Below, piece by piece: positions 33,558 through 42,062 of a stretch of DNA of 64,000 bases. Within the stretch, counting starts at the first letter, position 1; the number at the start of each line of letters is the position of its first letter. The stretch lies in the NCBI RefSeq assembly GCF_001921865.1, contig NZ_MSCT01000013.1, forward strand, positions 62,001 to 126,000. The letters run 5' to 3'. Source of the DNA: Pseudomonas chlororaphis (lineage in GTDB: Bacteria > Pseudomonadota > Gammaproteobacteria > Pseudomonadales > Pseudomonadaceae). The notes beneath the pieces were generated by a model, which saw only the letters and a program-made list of their open reading frames with translations, was not told the origin of the DNA and did not search any database. Position numbers and translations under genes: made by a program.

Positions 33558-34853
33558 ATGCACACGCTGAAACTCGCCACCCGCCGCTGGTGGTACATCA
33601 TGCCCATCGTCTTCATCACCTACAGCCTGGCGTATCTGGACCGCGCCAACTACGGGTTCGCCGCCGCCTCCGGGATGGCCGCCGACCTGATGATCACCCC
33701 CGGCCTGTCGTCGCTGCTCGGCGCGCTGTTCTTCCTCGGCTACTTCTTCTTCCAGGTGCCGGGGGCGATCTACGCGCAGAAACACAGCGTGAAGAAGCTG
33801 ATCTTCGTCAGCCTGATCCTCTGGGGCGGCCTGGCCACCCTCACCGGGGTGGTGCCCAACGCCTGGATGCTGATCGGCATCCGCTTCATGCTCGGCGTGG
33901 TCGAGGCCGCGGTGATGCCGGCGATGCTGGTCTACCTGTGCCACTGGTTCACCCGCGCCGAACGCTCGCGGGCCAACACCTTCCTGATCCTCGGCAACCC
34001 GGTGACCATGCTCTGGATGTCGGTGGTCTCGGGCTACCTGGTGGAGCACTTCAGCTGGCGCTGGATGTTCATCATCGAAGGCCTGCCGGCGGTGATCTGG
34101 GCCTTCATCTGGTGGCGCCTGGCCGACGACCGGCCGAGCGCGGCGAAATGGCTCAGCGACCAGGAAAAACACGACCTGGAAAGCGCCCTGGCCGCCGAAC
34201 AGGTGGGCATCAAGGCGGTGAAGAACTACGCCGAGGCCTTCCGCTCGCCCAAGGTGATCATCCTCGCCCTGCAATTCTTCTGCTGGAGCATCGGCGTCTA
34301 CGGTTTCGTGCTGTGGCTGCCGTCGATCCTCAAGCACGGCGCGCAGATGGACATGGTCGAGGCCGGCTGGCTGTCGGCGTTGCCGTACCTGGCGGCGGTG
34401 ATCGCCATGCTCGGGGTGTCCTGGGGCTCGGACCGGATCCAGAAGCGCAAGCGTTTCGTCTGGCCGCCGCTGCTGATCGCCTCCTTCGCCTTCTACGGCT
34501 CTTACCTGCTGGGCGCCGAGCATTTCTGGTGGTCCTACAGCCTGCTGGTGATCGCCGGCGCCTGCATGTACGCGCCCTACGGGCCGTTCTTCGCCATCGT
34601 CCCGGAAATCCTCCCGGCCAACGTCGCCGGCGGCGCCATGGCGCTGATCAACAGCATGGGCGCCCTGGGCTCGTTCGGCGGTTCGTACCTGGTGGGTTAC
34701 CTGAACAGCGCCACCGGCTCGCCGGGCGCCTCCTACCTGCTGATGAGCGGCGCGTTGCTGCTGTCGGTGGTGCTGACCATTTTCCTCAACCCGGGCGCCA
34801 GCGACCGCCGCCGCAAGGCGCTGCCGGTACGTCGCCGCCTGGCGCACTCCTGA
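33558..34853 (+). CDS. kguT: 2-Ketogluconate MFS transporter
   Basis: Predicted 431-residue inner-membrane importer of the anion:cation symporter (ACS) group of MFS. Signature stretches are PIVFITYSLAYLDRANYGFA in helix 1, FFLGYFFFQVPGAIYAQKHSVKKLIF (motif A region), FMLGVVEAAVMPAMLVYLCHWF and WRWMFIIEGLPAVIWA. Twelve helices fit. It lies between kguK and kguD in the kgu operon, so 2-ketogluconate import is inferred from context. Translation start at 33558 has CAGGAG and an A-rich Hfq/Crc-type site just upstream. Confidence 0.9.
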   Translation: MHTLKLATRRWWYIMPIVFITYSLAYLDRANYGFAAASGMAADLMITPGLSSLLGALFFLGYFFFQVPGAIYAQKHSVKKLIFVSLILWGGLATLTGVVPNAWMLIGIRFMLGVVEAAVMPAMLVYLCHWFTRAERSRANTFLILGNPVTMLWMSVVSGYLVEHFSWRWMFIIEGLPAVIWAFIWWRLADDRPSAAKWLSDQEKHDLESALAAEQVGIKAVKNYAEAFRSPKVIILALQFFCWSIGVYGFVLWLPSILKHGAQMDMVEAGWLSALPYLAAVIAMLGVSWGSDRIQKRKRFVWPPLLIASFAFYGSYLLGAEHFWWSYSLLVIAGACMYAPYGPFFAIVPEILPANVAGGAMALINSMGALGSFGGSYLVGYLNSATGSPGASYLLMSGALLLSVVLTIFLNPGASDRRRKALPVRRRLAHS

Positions 34854-34872
34854 ATCGAACAAGGTGAACCCG

Positions 34873-35865
34873 ATGAAAAAACACATCGTCCTGTACAAGA
34901 AACTCTCGCCGCCGCTGATGGCCCGCCTGCACGACCAGGCCCAGGTAACCCTGATCGAAGACCTCGGCGCCCAGGGCCTGGCCAAGCTGCGCAGCGCCCT
35001 GCCCGACGCCCAGGGCCTGCTCGGCGCCAGCCTGCGCCTGGACGCCGAACTGCTGGACCTGGCGCCGCGCCTGGAGGCCGTGGCCAGCGTGTCGGTGGGC
35101 GTCGACAACTACGACATCGACTACCTGACCCACCGCGACATCCTGCTGAGCAACACCCCGGACGTGCTCACCGAAACCACTGCCGACACCGGTTTCGCGC
35201 TGATCCTGGCGAGCGCCCGGCGGGTGGTGGAACTGGCCAACCTGGTGCGCGCCGGCCAGTGGAACCGCAACATCGGCCCGCTGCATTTCGGCAGCGACGT
35301 GCACGGCAAGACCCTGGGCATCATCGGTATGGGCCGGATCGGCGAAGCCTTGGCCCAGCGCGGCCATTTCGGGTTCAACATGCCGGTGATCTACCACAGC
35401 AGCCGCCCGAAACCGGCGGTGGAACAGCGCTTCGGCGCCGCTTACCGCAGCCTGCCGGCGTTGCTGCAAGAGGCCGACTTCGTCTGCCTGACCCTGCCGC
35501 TGACGGAAAAGACCCAGGGCCTGATCGGCCGCGAAGCGTTCGCCCTGATGCGTCCGGAGAGCATCTTCATCAATATTTCCCGGGGCAAGGTGGTGGACGA
35601 ACAGGCGCTGATCGAAGCCCTGCAACAGCGCCGGATCCGTGGCGCGGGCCTGGATGTGTTCGAGCGCGAGCCCCTGGGCCACGACTCGCCGCTGCTGCAG
35701 TTGAACAATGTGGTGGCCACCCCGCATATCGGCTCGGCCACCCATGAGACCCGCGAAGCCATGGCCCGCTGCGCGGTCGACAACCTGCTGGCGGCCCTGG
35801 CCGGCCAACGCCCGGCCAACCTGGTCAACCCCCAGGCGTGGGAGCGGCGCAAAGCGGCGGTCTGA
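34873..35865 (+). CDS. kguD: 2-Keto-6-phosphogluconate reductase
   Basis: Predicted 330-residue D-2-hydroxyacid dehydrogenase that reduces 2-keto-6-phosphogluconate to 6-phosphogluconate with NAD(P)H. The dinucleotide motif is LGIIGMGRIGEALAQRG (about residues 150-166). The catalytic triad is seen as R (NISRGKVVDEQAL), E (GLDVFEREPLG) and H (ATPHIGSATHETR). The ATG at 34873 is preferred because AAGGTG lies six bases before it; a GTG at 34864 is possible. Last gene of the kgu operon, 19 bases after kguT, and followed by a repeat array. Confidence 0.92.
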   Translation: MKKHIVLYKKLSPPLMARLHDQAQVTLIEDLGAQGLAKLRSALPDAQGLLGASLRLDAELLDLAPRLEAVASVSVGVDNYDIDYLTHRDILLSNTPDVLTETTADTGFALILASARRVVELANLVRAGQWNRNIGPLHFGSDVHGKTLGIIGMGRIGEALAQRGHFGFNMPVIYHSSRPKPAVEQRFGAAYRSLPALLQEADFVCLTLPLTEKTQGLIGREAFALMRPESIFINISRGKVVDEQALIEALQQRRIRGAGLDVFEREPLGHDSPLLQLNNVVATPHIGSATHETREAMARCAVDNLLAALAGQRPANLVNPQAWERRKAAV

Positions 35866-35883
35866 TGCGGTCACCGCAATGCC

Positions 35884-36303
35884 TGTAGCCGCTGCCGAGC
35901 CCGCGAGGCTGCGCACGGCCGCAAAGCGGGCGCCGCCTTCAAGACCGCCTGAGGTCCTGCGGACCTTGCGCAGCCTGCGGCAGCGGCTACAGGGGCGAGC
36001 CTCGCCTTGCCCCATTGGCCTGGACCGACACCCAACCTGTAGCCGCTGCCAAGCCATGGCGAGGCTGCGCACGACCGCAAAGCGGGCGCCGCCTTCAAGA
36101 CCGCCTGAGGTCCAGCGGACCTTGCGCAGCCTGCGGCAGCGGCTACAGGGGCGAACCTCGCCTTGCCCCATTGGCCTGGACCGACACCCAACCTGTAGCC
36201 GCTGCCGAGCCCGCGAGGCTGCGCACGACCGCGAAGCGGGCGCCGCCTTCAAGACCGCCTGAGGTCCTGCAGACCTTGCGCAGCCTGCGGCAGCGGCTAC
36301 AGG
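35884..36303. repeat. Tandem array of three TGTAGCCGCTGCCG palindromic repeats
   Basis: The 450-base gap between kguD and aruH holds no gene. Three near-identical palindromic units (35884-35993, 36038-36148, 36194-36303, each about 110 bases) are joined by two near-identical 45-base spacers (GGGCGA...CTCGCCTTGCCCC, then ATTGGCCTGGACCGACACCC). The period is 154-156 bases. Each unit contains AAAGCGGGCGCCGCC and GAGGTCCTGCGGACCTTGCG. The low divergence implies recent duplication. Confidence 0.92.
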
Positions 36304-36319
36304 GATTGGGTTGCCAATG

Positions 36320-37516
36320 TCAGCGGCGCTTGGCGGAACGGCCTTCGAGCAGGTCCTGGGTGCACTGGACGATACGCTGGCAAGCGTCGGCCAGGCGCTC
36401 CTGGTCCACCACCAGGCCGAGGCGGATATGCCCCGCCGCGCTGGGGCCAAAGGCCTCGCCGGCGAGTACCGAGACGCCGTGCCCTTCCAGCAGCAACTCG
36501 GCGAACTGCTGGGCGCCAAGGCCGGTTTCCCGCACATCGACCATGACGAACATGCCGCCGTCGGGCTTGACCGGCTTGAGCCCGGCGCACTGGCCGAGCC
36601 GGTCGCACACCAGGTCGCGGCGCTGGCGATACTCCTCGCGCATCTGCGCCAGCTCCGGCAACTCGGCATCCAGCGCCACCACCGCGGCGTTCTGCACGAA
36701 GTCCGGCAGCCCGTACAGCATGCACAGCGCCAGGTTGCTCAAGTGCCCGGCCAGGGCCTGCGGCGCCACCACCCAACCAACCCGCCAACCGGTCATGGCG
36801 TGGGACTTGGACAGGCTGTTGATGGTCGCCGTGCGTTCGGCCATGCCCGGCAGGCTGGCGGGGCTGGTGTGTTCGCCGTCGAACAGCAGGTCGCTGTAGA
36901 CCTCGTCGGAGATCAGCCACAGGTCGTGCTCGACGCACAATCGCGCCAGGGCCTGCCAGGTTTCCCGGGACAAGCTGGCGCCGGAGGGGTTGTTCGGGCT
37001 GTTGAGCATCAGCGCGCGGGTCTTGGGCGTGATACGCGCGGCGACGGCGGCCGCCTCGACCCGAAAACCGTTCTCCGAGCGTACCGGCACCGGCAGCACC
37101 TTGGCCCCGCAGGCACCGAACACGCCTTCGTAGGTGACGTACATGGGCTCGGCGACCAACACCTCGTCGCCGGGATCGAGCAGGCACTGGGCCACGGAGA
37201 ACACCGCGCATTGCGCCCCCGGCAGCACCACCACATGCCCGGCGTCCACCGCCTGGCCGCTGCGGCTGGCATGGCGCCGGGCGATGCGACTGCGCAGCGA
37301 GAGATTGCCGCGCACCTCCGAATAATGGGTATCGCCCGCCAGCAGGCTATCGATGGCGGCCTGGACGATGGGCCGCGGGGTATCGAAGTCCGGGTCGCCG
37401 ATGGTCAACAGCAACACATCGGCGCCCTGCTCGCGCAACTCCAGGGCGCGGTAATGGATTTGCCAGGCGGCGGCACCTTCGCCGTCGATCCGCTGGGTCA
37501 GGGCTGAATAGCGCAT
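36320..37516 (-). CDS. aruH: AruH-like arginine:pyruvate transaminase (class I/II aminotransferase)
   Basis: Predicted 398-residue PLP enzyme of fold type I. In P. aeruginosa AruH starts the arginine transaminase pathway by converting arginine and pyruvate to 2-ketoarginine and alanine. The sequence shows MRYSALTQRIDGEGAAAWQI at the start, LTIGDPDFDTPRPIVQAAI, LNSPNNPSGASL, SDEVYSDLLFDGEH, the PLP-lysine region NSLSKSHAMTGWRVGW, and the C-terminal AGEAFGPSAAGHIRLGLV; these agree closely with what I know of AruH. MRYSAL at 37516 is chosen, with AAGGAGAG just upstream. The other aru genes (aruI, aruRS) are not in the window. It may act on other amino acids. Confidence 0.85.
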   Translation of the reverse strand: MRYSALTQRIDGEGAAAWQIHYRALELREQGADVLLLTIGDPDFDTPRPIVQAAIDSLLAGDTHYSEVRGNLSLRSRIARRHASRSGQAVDAGHVVVLPGAQCAVFSVAQCLLDPGDEVLVAEPMYVTYEGVFGACGAKVLPVPVRSENGFRVEAAAVAARITPKTRALMLNSPNNPSGASLSRETWQALARLCVEHDLWLISDEVYSDLLFDGEHTSPASLPGMAERTATINSLSKSHAMTGWRVGWVVAPQALAGHLSNLALCMLYGLPDFVQNAAVVALDAELPELAQMREEYRQRRDLVCDRLGQCAGLKPVKPDGGMFVMVDVRETGLGAQQFAELLLEGHGVSVLAGEAFGPSAAGHIRLGLVVDQERLADACQRIVQCTQDLLEGRSAKRR

Positions 37517-37553
37517 CTCGCTCTCCTTGGGCACGCATTCCAACAACCCTAAC

Positions 37554-39179
37554 TCAAATCACAAAGCGCGCCACCATCGCATTCAAATCCACCGCCAGGC
37601 GCGACAGCTCGTGGCTGGCGGCGCTGGTCTGGTTGGCCCCGGCGGCCGACTGGGTGGCCAGGTCGCGGATGTTCACCAGGTTGCGATCGACCTCGCGGGA
37701 CACCTGGGCCTGCTCTTCCGAGGCGCTGGCGATCACCAGGTTGCGCTCGTTGATCAGGTTGATCGACTCGGCGATCTGCTCCAGCGCCACCCCGGCGGCG
37801 CGGGCCATTTCCAGGGTGCTCTGGGTGCGCTGGTTGCTTTGCTGCATCGACTGCACCGCCTCGCCGGTGCCGTTCTGGATGCCGGCGACCATCTTTTCGA
37901 TTTCCTGGGTCGATTGCGCGGTGCGATGGGCCAGCGCCCGCACCTCGTCGGCCACCACCGCGAACCCGCGCCCGGCCTCGCCGGCCCGGGCCGCCTCGAT
38001 GGCGGCGTTGAGGGCCAGCAGGTTGGTCTGCTCGGCGATGGCGCGGATCACGTCCAGCACCTTGCCGATATCCCGGCCCTGGCTGGCCAGGCCCTCCATC
38101 ATCACCGAGGTGTTCTGCACGTCGTGGGTCATGCTCTGGATCGCGTCGACGGTCTCCACCACCCGGTCGCGGCCCTCGCGGGCGGCCTGGGTCGACTGGT
38201 GCGAGGCTTCGGAGGTCGACACGGCGTTGCGCGCCACCTCTTCCACGGCGGCGGTCATCTCGTTGACCGCGGTGGCCGCCTGTTCGATCTCGTTGTTCTG
38301 CTGCTGCAAGCCGCGGGAGGCTTCCTCGGTGACCGCGCTGAGCTCTTCCGAGGCCGACGCCAGCTGGGTCGCCGAAGCGGAAATCTGTTCGATGGTCTTG
38401 CGCAGGTTGCCCTGCATCTCGTTCAGGGCGCCGAGCAGCCGGGCCGGCTCGTCGTTGCCGTCGACCTCGATGGCCTGGGTCAGGTTGCCCGCGGCAATGG
38501 TCCGCGCGGCCGACACCGCGCGGTTCAACGGCGCGACGATGCTGCGGGTCAGCAACAGCGCCAGCCCCACCGTGAGCAACGCGGCGATCACCGCCACCGC
38601 GACGATGCCGGTAATGGCGCTGCTGTAATGTTCGCCCGCCAGGCTCGAGGCCCGGCCCGCGTCGGCCTTGTTGATGTCCACCAGCTTGTTCAATTGCTCG
38701 CCCATCTGGTCGGTGCCGTCCTTGATCCGGGTGTTGATCAGGCTCCGCACCTCGTCGAGCTTGTTCTGCCGCGACAAGTCCATCATCTCGCCCTGGGCTT
38801 GCAGGTACTTGTCCAGGGTCGCCGCGAAGGTCTTGTACAGCGCCGCCTCCTCCTCGCCCGCCGGCATGGCGGCGTAGCTGGCCTGGGCCTTCTTGAGCTT
38901 GTCCACCAGCACGTCGATGCGCGCCTGCGCTTCCTGCAGGCTGGCCGGGTCGCGATTGACCAGGACCCGGAACGAGAGAATCCGCAAACGCAGCACGTTT
39001 TCCGTGAGGTTGCCGAGGAACCCTACGCTGGGCAGTTGGTTGCTTTCCATGTCCACGGAGGCCTGTCGGATGACCGACATGCGGTTGACGGCAAATACGC
39101 CCAACGCGACGACCAGCAACGCGATGAACGCAAAACCGAGAAAAGCTCGAGGCGCGATATTCATATTACGTAGGGACAT
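37554..39179 (-). CDS. Methyl-accepting chemotaxis protein
   Basis: Predicted 541-residue chemoreceptor. The first membrane helix is at about residues 10-31 and the second at about 190-212 ([20 protein letters not shown]). The periplasmic part between them is all helical and looks like the four-helix-bundle ligand domain. HAMP follows ([23 protein letters not shown]). The signalling tip is [38 protein letters not shown], the invariant hairpin that binds CheA/CheW. MSLRNM at 39179 is used as start. It is downstream of aruH's promoter side but transcribed toward it, 38 bases from the aruH start. Ligand unknown; aromatic acids or amino acids are plausible from the neighbours. Confidence 0.92.
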   Translation of the reverse strand: MSLRNMNIAPRAFLGFAFIALLVVALGVFAVNRMSVIRQASVDMESNQLPSVGFLGNLTENVLRLRILSFRVLVNRDPASLQEAQARIDVLVDKLKKAQASYAAMPAGEEEAALYKTFAATLDKYLQAQGEMMDLSRQNKLDEVRSLINTRIKDGTDQMGEQLNKLVDINKADAGRASSLAGEHYSSAITGIVAVAVIAALLTVGLALLLTRSIVAPLNRAVSAARTIAAGNLTQAIEVDGNDEPARLLGALNEMQGNLRKTIEQISASATQLASASEELSAVTEEASRGLQQQNNEIEQAATAVNEMTAAVEEVARNAVSTSEASHQSTQAAREGRDRVVETVDAIQSMTHDVQNTSVMMEGLASQGRDIGKVLDVIRAIAEQTNLLALNAAIEAARAGEAGRGFAVVADEVRALAHRTAQSTQEIEKMVAGIQNGTGEAVQSMQQSNQRTQSTLEMARAAGVALEQIAESINLINERNLVIASASEEQAQVSREVDRNLVNIRDLATQSAAGANQTSAASHELSRLAVDLNAMVARFVI

Positions 39180-39362
39180 AGGATGACTCTCGGGAATTGA
39201 GGGCTGCGGGCATCCATGCGCCGGACCCTGTCGCCAGCAGCGGCTGGCAGCCTGACAGGGGGCACCGCTGTTGTAATTAGTGTGCGGGCCTAATAGCGAT
39301 ATCGGCCGGGCTTGAGGGTTTTTGCAGGCAAATGTGAAAAAATATTTCCGCCCTCCCGCACT

Positions 39363-39380
39363 TGTTTCACCGATGAAACA
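39363..39380. promoter_or_regulatory. 18-base inverted repeat upstream of hpaB
   Basis: TGTTTCA-CCGA-TGAAACA has perfect 7-base arms. It is the only clear operator-like site in the 377-base gap between the chemoreceptor and hpaB; an A/T-rich stretch (GTGAAAAAATATTT, near 39335) just upstream may hold the promoter. The cognate regulator is unknown; HpaA or the LuxR-type protein at 42.1 kb are candidates. Confidence 0.5.
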
Positions 39381-39532
39381 GAGCGCCGCGGATCGAAACT
39401 GAAAGCCGTCGCTCCCACGCTGTCAAAGCGCCCTACCGAGCGCCATGAAAAGTGCAATTCATTCGCCGGAAAAGCCATTCAGTCGCCGCCCCGCCCTGTC
39501 CATCATGGGCTCCAGCTCGTACAGCAGCTCAT

Positions 39533-39540
39533 AACAACAA
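39533..39540 (+). promoter_or_regulatory. Hfq/Crc-type motif before hpaB
   Basis: AACAACAA lies four bases before the TTGGAG ribosome site of hpaB and fits AANAANAA exactly. Confidence 0.6.
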
Positions 39541-39556
39541 CGATTTGGAGTGGACG

Positions 39557-41119
39557 ATGAAACCCGAAGACTTCCGTGCCGAGACCCACCGCCCGCTGAC
39601 CGGCGCCGAGTACCTGGCCAGCCTGCGCGACGATCGCGAAATCTACATCTATGGCGACCGGGTCAAGGACGTGACCACCCACCCGGCCTTCCGCAACTCC
39701 GCCGCCTCCATGGCCCGCCTCTACGACGCCCTGCACGATCCGGCGACCAAGGAGCAGCTGTGCTGGGACACCGACACCGGCAACGGCGGCTACACCCACA
39801 AGTTCTTCCGCTCGGCGAAAAGCCCCGACGAGCTGCGCCAGCAGCGCGACGCCATCGCCGAATGGTCGCGCCTGACCTACGGCTGGATGGGCCGCAGCCC
39901 CGACTACAAGGCCGCCTTCGGCAGCGCCCTGGGCGCCAACCCGGAGTTCTACGGCCGGTTCGCGGATAACGCGCGCACCTGGTACAAGCGCATCCAGGAA
40001 GCCTGCCTGTACCTCAACCACGCCATCGTCAACCCGCCGATCGACCGCGACAAGCCGGTGGATCAGGTCAAGGACGTGTTCATTTCGGTGGACGAGGAAG
40101 TCGAAGGCGGGATCATCGTCAGCGGCGCCAAGGTCGTGGCCACCAACTCGGCGCTGACCCACTACAACTTCGTCGGCCAGGGTTCCGCGCAACTGCTGGG
40201 GGACAACACCGACTTCGCCCTGATGTTCATCGCGCCGATGAACACCCGCGGCATGAAGCTGATCTGCCGCCCGTCCTATGAACTGCAAGCCGGCATGAGC
40301 GGCTCGCCGTTCGACTACCCGCTGTCCAGCCGCTTCGACGAGAACGACGCGATCCTGATCATGGACAAGGTGTTCATCCCCTGGGAAAACGTGCTGATCT
40401 ACCGCGACTTCGAGCGCTGCCGCCAATGGTTCCCGCAAGGTGGTTTCGGCCGCCTGTTCCCGATGCAGGGCTGCACCCGGCTGGCGGTCAAGCTCGACTT
40501 CATCACCGGGTTGCTGGTCAAGGCCCTGCAATGCACCGGCTCCCTGGAGTTCCGCGGGGTCCAGGCGCAGGTCGGCGAAGTGGTGGCCTGGCGCAACCTG
40601 TTCTGGTCGCTGACCGATGCCATGCACGGCAACGCCAGCGAATGGCACAACGGCGCCTTCCTGCCCAGCGCCCAGGCCTTGCAGGCCTACCGCGTACTGG
40701 CGCCGCAGGCCTACACCGACATCAAGAAAATCATCGAGCAAGTGGTGGCCAGCGGGCTGATCTACCTGCCGTCCGGCTCCCGCGACCTCAAGGACCCGAT
40801 GCTCAACCAGTACCTGAGCACCTATTGCCGCGGTTCGGCGGGCATGGGCCACGAGGAACGGATCAAGATCCTCAAACTGCTGTGGGACGCCATCGGCACC
40901 GAGTTCGGCGGGCGTCACGAGCTGTACGAGATCAACTACGCCGGCAGCCAGGACGAAATCCGCATGCAGTGCCTGCGCCACGCCCAGGCCAGCGGTTCGA
41001 TGAACGCCATGACCGAGCTGGTGGACAAATGCCTCGGCGACTACGACCTCGACGGCTGGACGGTGCCGCACCTGACCAACCCGGACGACATCAACATGCT
41101 CGACCGTATCCGCCAATAG
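39557..41119 (+). CDS. hpaB: 4-Hydroxyphenylacetate 3-monooxygenase, oxygenase subunit
   Basis: Predicted 520-residue FADH2-dependent oxygenase that hydroxylates 4-hydroxyphenylacetate to 3,4-dihydroxyphenylacetate. It has the same length as E. coli HpaB and very similar stretches: MKPEDFRAETHRPLTGAEYL, EIYIYGDRVKDVTTHPAFRN, YGWMGRSPDYKAAFG, ALTHYNFVGQGSAQ and GTEFGGRHELYEINYAGSQDE. It therefore belongs to the E. coli type two-component enzyme rather than the Acinetobacter C2 type. Start at 39557 follows TTGGAG. hpaC follows after a REP pair. The rest of the pathway (hpaG1 to hpaH) is 16 kb away. Confidence 0.95.
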   Translation: MKPEDFRAETHRPLTGAEYLASLRDDREIYIYGDRVKDVTTHPAFRNSAASMARLYDALHDPATKEQLCWDTDTGNGGYTHKFFRSAKSPDELRQQRDAIAEWSRLTYGWMGRSPDYKAAFGSALGANPEFYGRFADNARTWYKRIQEACLYLNHAIVNPPIDRDKPVDQVKDVFISVDEEVEGGIIVSGAKVVATNSALTHYNFVGQGSAQLLGDNTDFALMFIAPMNTRGMKLICRPSYELQAGMSGSPFDYPLSSRFDENDAILIMDKVFIPWENVLIYRDFERCRQWFPQGGFGRLFPMQGCTRLAVKLDFITGLLVKALQCTGSLEFRGVQAQVGEVVAWRNLFWSLTDAMHGNASEWHNGAFLPSAQALQAYRVLAPQAYTDIKKIIEQVVASGLIYLPSGSRDLKDPMLNQYLSTYCRGSAGMGHEERIKILKLLWDAIGTEFGGRHELYEINYAGSQDEIRMQCLRHAQASGSMNAMTELVDKCLGDYDLDGWTVPHLTNPDDINMLDRIRQ

Positions 41120-41135
41120 CACACCGCCCTGTAGG

Positions 41136-41232
41136 TGTAGGAGCGAGCTCGCTCGCGATCAATCCGCAACGATAACGCGGTGTATCGGATACACCGCTGC
41201 TGCGCAGCTATCGCCAGCAAGCCGGCTCCTAC
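41136..41232. repeat. REP pair between hpaB and hpaC
   Basis: TGTAGGAGCGAGCTCGCTCGCGAT faces TATCGCCAGCAAGCCGGCTCC. Its place inside a two-gene operon may lower hpaC relative to hpaB or protect the hpaB message. Confidence 0.88.
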
Positions 41233-41261
41233 CAATGCCAAGGTCCCCCGAGGAATGTGTC

Positions 41262-41774
41262 ATGACTCAGCTCGACCCCAAGCAACAAGCCTTCCGCAAC
41301 GCCATGGCGCACATGACCGCGGCGGTCAACGTCATCACCAGCAACGGCCCGGCCGGGCGTTGCGGCATCACCGCCACCGCGGTCTGCTCGGTCACCGACA
41401 GCCCGCCCAGCCTGATGGTCTGCGTCAACCGCAACAGCGCCCTGAACCCGGTGTTCAAGCGCAACGGCCAGCTGTGCGTCAACGTGCTCTGCGGCGAACA
41501 CGAAGAGGTCGCCCGGCACTTCGCCGGCATGACCGACGTGGCCATGGAGCAACGCTTCGGGCTGCACCCCTGGCGCGACGGCCAGGGCTCCCTGCCCGTG
41601 CTCGACGGGGCGCTGGCCAGCCTGCAAGGACGGATCACCGAGGTGCAGGAAGTCGGCACCCACTCGGTGATGCTGGTGGAACTGGATGAAATCTGCGTGC
41701 GCGAACACGGCGATTCGCTGGTGTACTTCAGCCGCTGCTTCCACCGCCTGCAACGGGCTGTCCAGGCGGCCTGA
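41262..41774 (+). CDS. hpaC: 4-Hydroxyphenylacetate 3-monooxygenase, flavin reductase subunit
   Basis: Predicted 170-residue NAD(P)H:flavin reductase that supplies FADH2 to HpaB. The split-barrel flavin-reductase fold is seen in MAHMTAAVNVITSNGPAGRCGITATAVCSVTDSPPSLMVCVNRNS, then FAGMTDVAMEQRFG and the C-terminal LVYFSRCFHRL. Length fits HpaC. The start at 41262 has CGAGGAATG upstream; an in-frame ATG at 41235 is rejected since it lies at the REP edge. Second gene of hpaBC. Confidence 0.93.
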   Translation: MTQLDPKQQAFRNAMAHMTAAVNVITSNGPAGRCGITATAVCSVTDSPPSLMVCVNRNSALNPVFKRNGQLCVNVLCGEHEEVARHFAGMTDVAMEQRFGLHPWRDGQGSLPVLDGALASLQGRITEVQEVGTHSVMLVELDEICVREHGDSLVYFSRCFHRLQRAVQAA

Positions 41775-41795
41775 GCGTACGTTTTTCCGTTTCTT

Positions 41796-41907
41796 TGTAG
41801 GAGCAGCCGGTCGACGCTCGATTGCTCGCGATAGCCGCGCAGCGGCGATGTATCTGCCACTGCGCGTTATCGTTGTAAATCCATCGCGGGCAAGCCTCGC
41901 TCCTACA
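41796..41907. repeat. REP pair, left copy with a loop insertion
   Basis: The left copy reads TGTAGGAGC-AGCCGGTCGACGCTCGA-TTGCTCGCGAT, that is, with about 17 extra bases at the loop. The right copy is a normal ATCGCGGGCAAGCCTCGCTCC. It follows hpaC. Confidence 0.8.
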
Positions 41908-41987
41908 GAAGCCATTCCCCTTCATCCTGCATCTGTAGGATAGCGATCCCCTCCCAGGCCGAGGATACTCGTCCCCAGGCCCTGCCC

Positions 41988-42003
41988 ACGTCCTCCGGGA
42001 CGT
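41988..42003. promoter_or_regulatory. 16-base inverted repeat upstream of the LuxR-type gene
   Basis: ACGTCC-TCCG-GGACGT has perfect 6-base arms, 60 bases before the LuxR-type gene. It is a candidate autoregulatory operator. Confidence 0.35.
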
Positions 42004-42028
42004 TCCGGTCCTTACCGACTCCGTGACG

Positions 42029-42041
42029 AAAACAATAAAAA
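42029..42041 (+). promoter_or_regulatory. Hfq/Crc-type motif before the LuxR-type gene
   Basis: AAAACAATAAAAA contains overlapping AANAANAA matches and precedes the AGAGGA ribosome site; the ATG is at 42063. Confidence 0.55.
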
Positions 42042-42062
42042 GGTCGCACAGAGGAACACCCG

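Noticed and set aside
35884..36303. CRISPR-like appearance of three regular repeats with equal spacers
   Set aside because: Repeats are about 110 bases and palindromic, the spacers are identical to each other, and no cas genes are present.
41988..42003. A lux-box for quorum sensing before the LuxR-type gene
   Set aside because: The palindrome is shorter than a lux box, and the regulator shows no acyl-homoserine-lactone-binding signature; kept only as a weak operator candidate.
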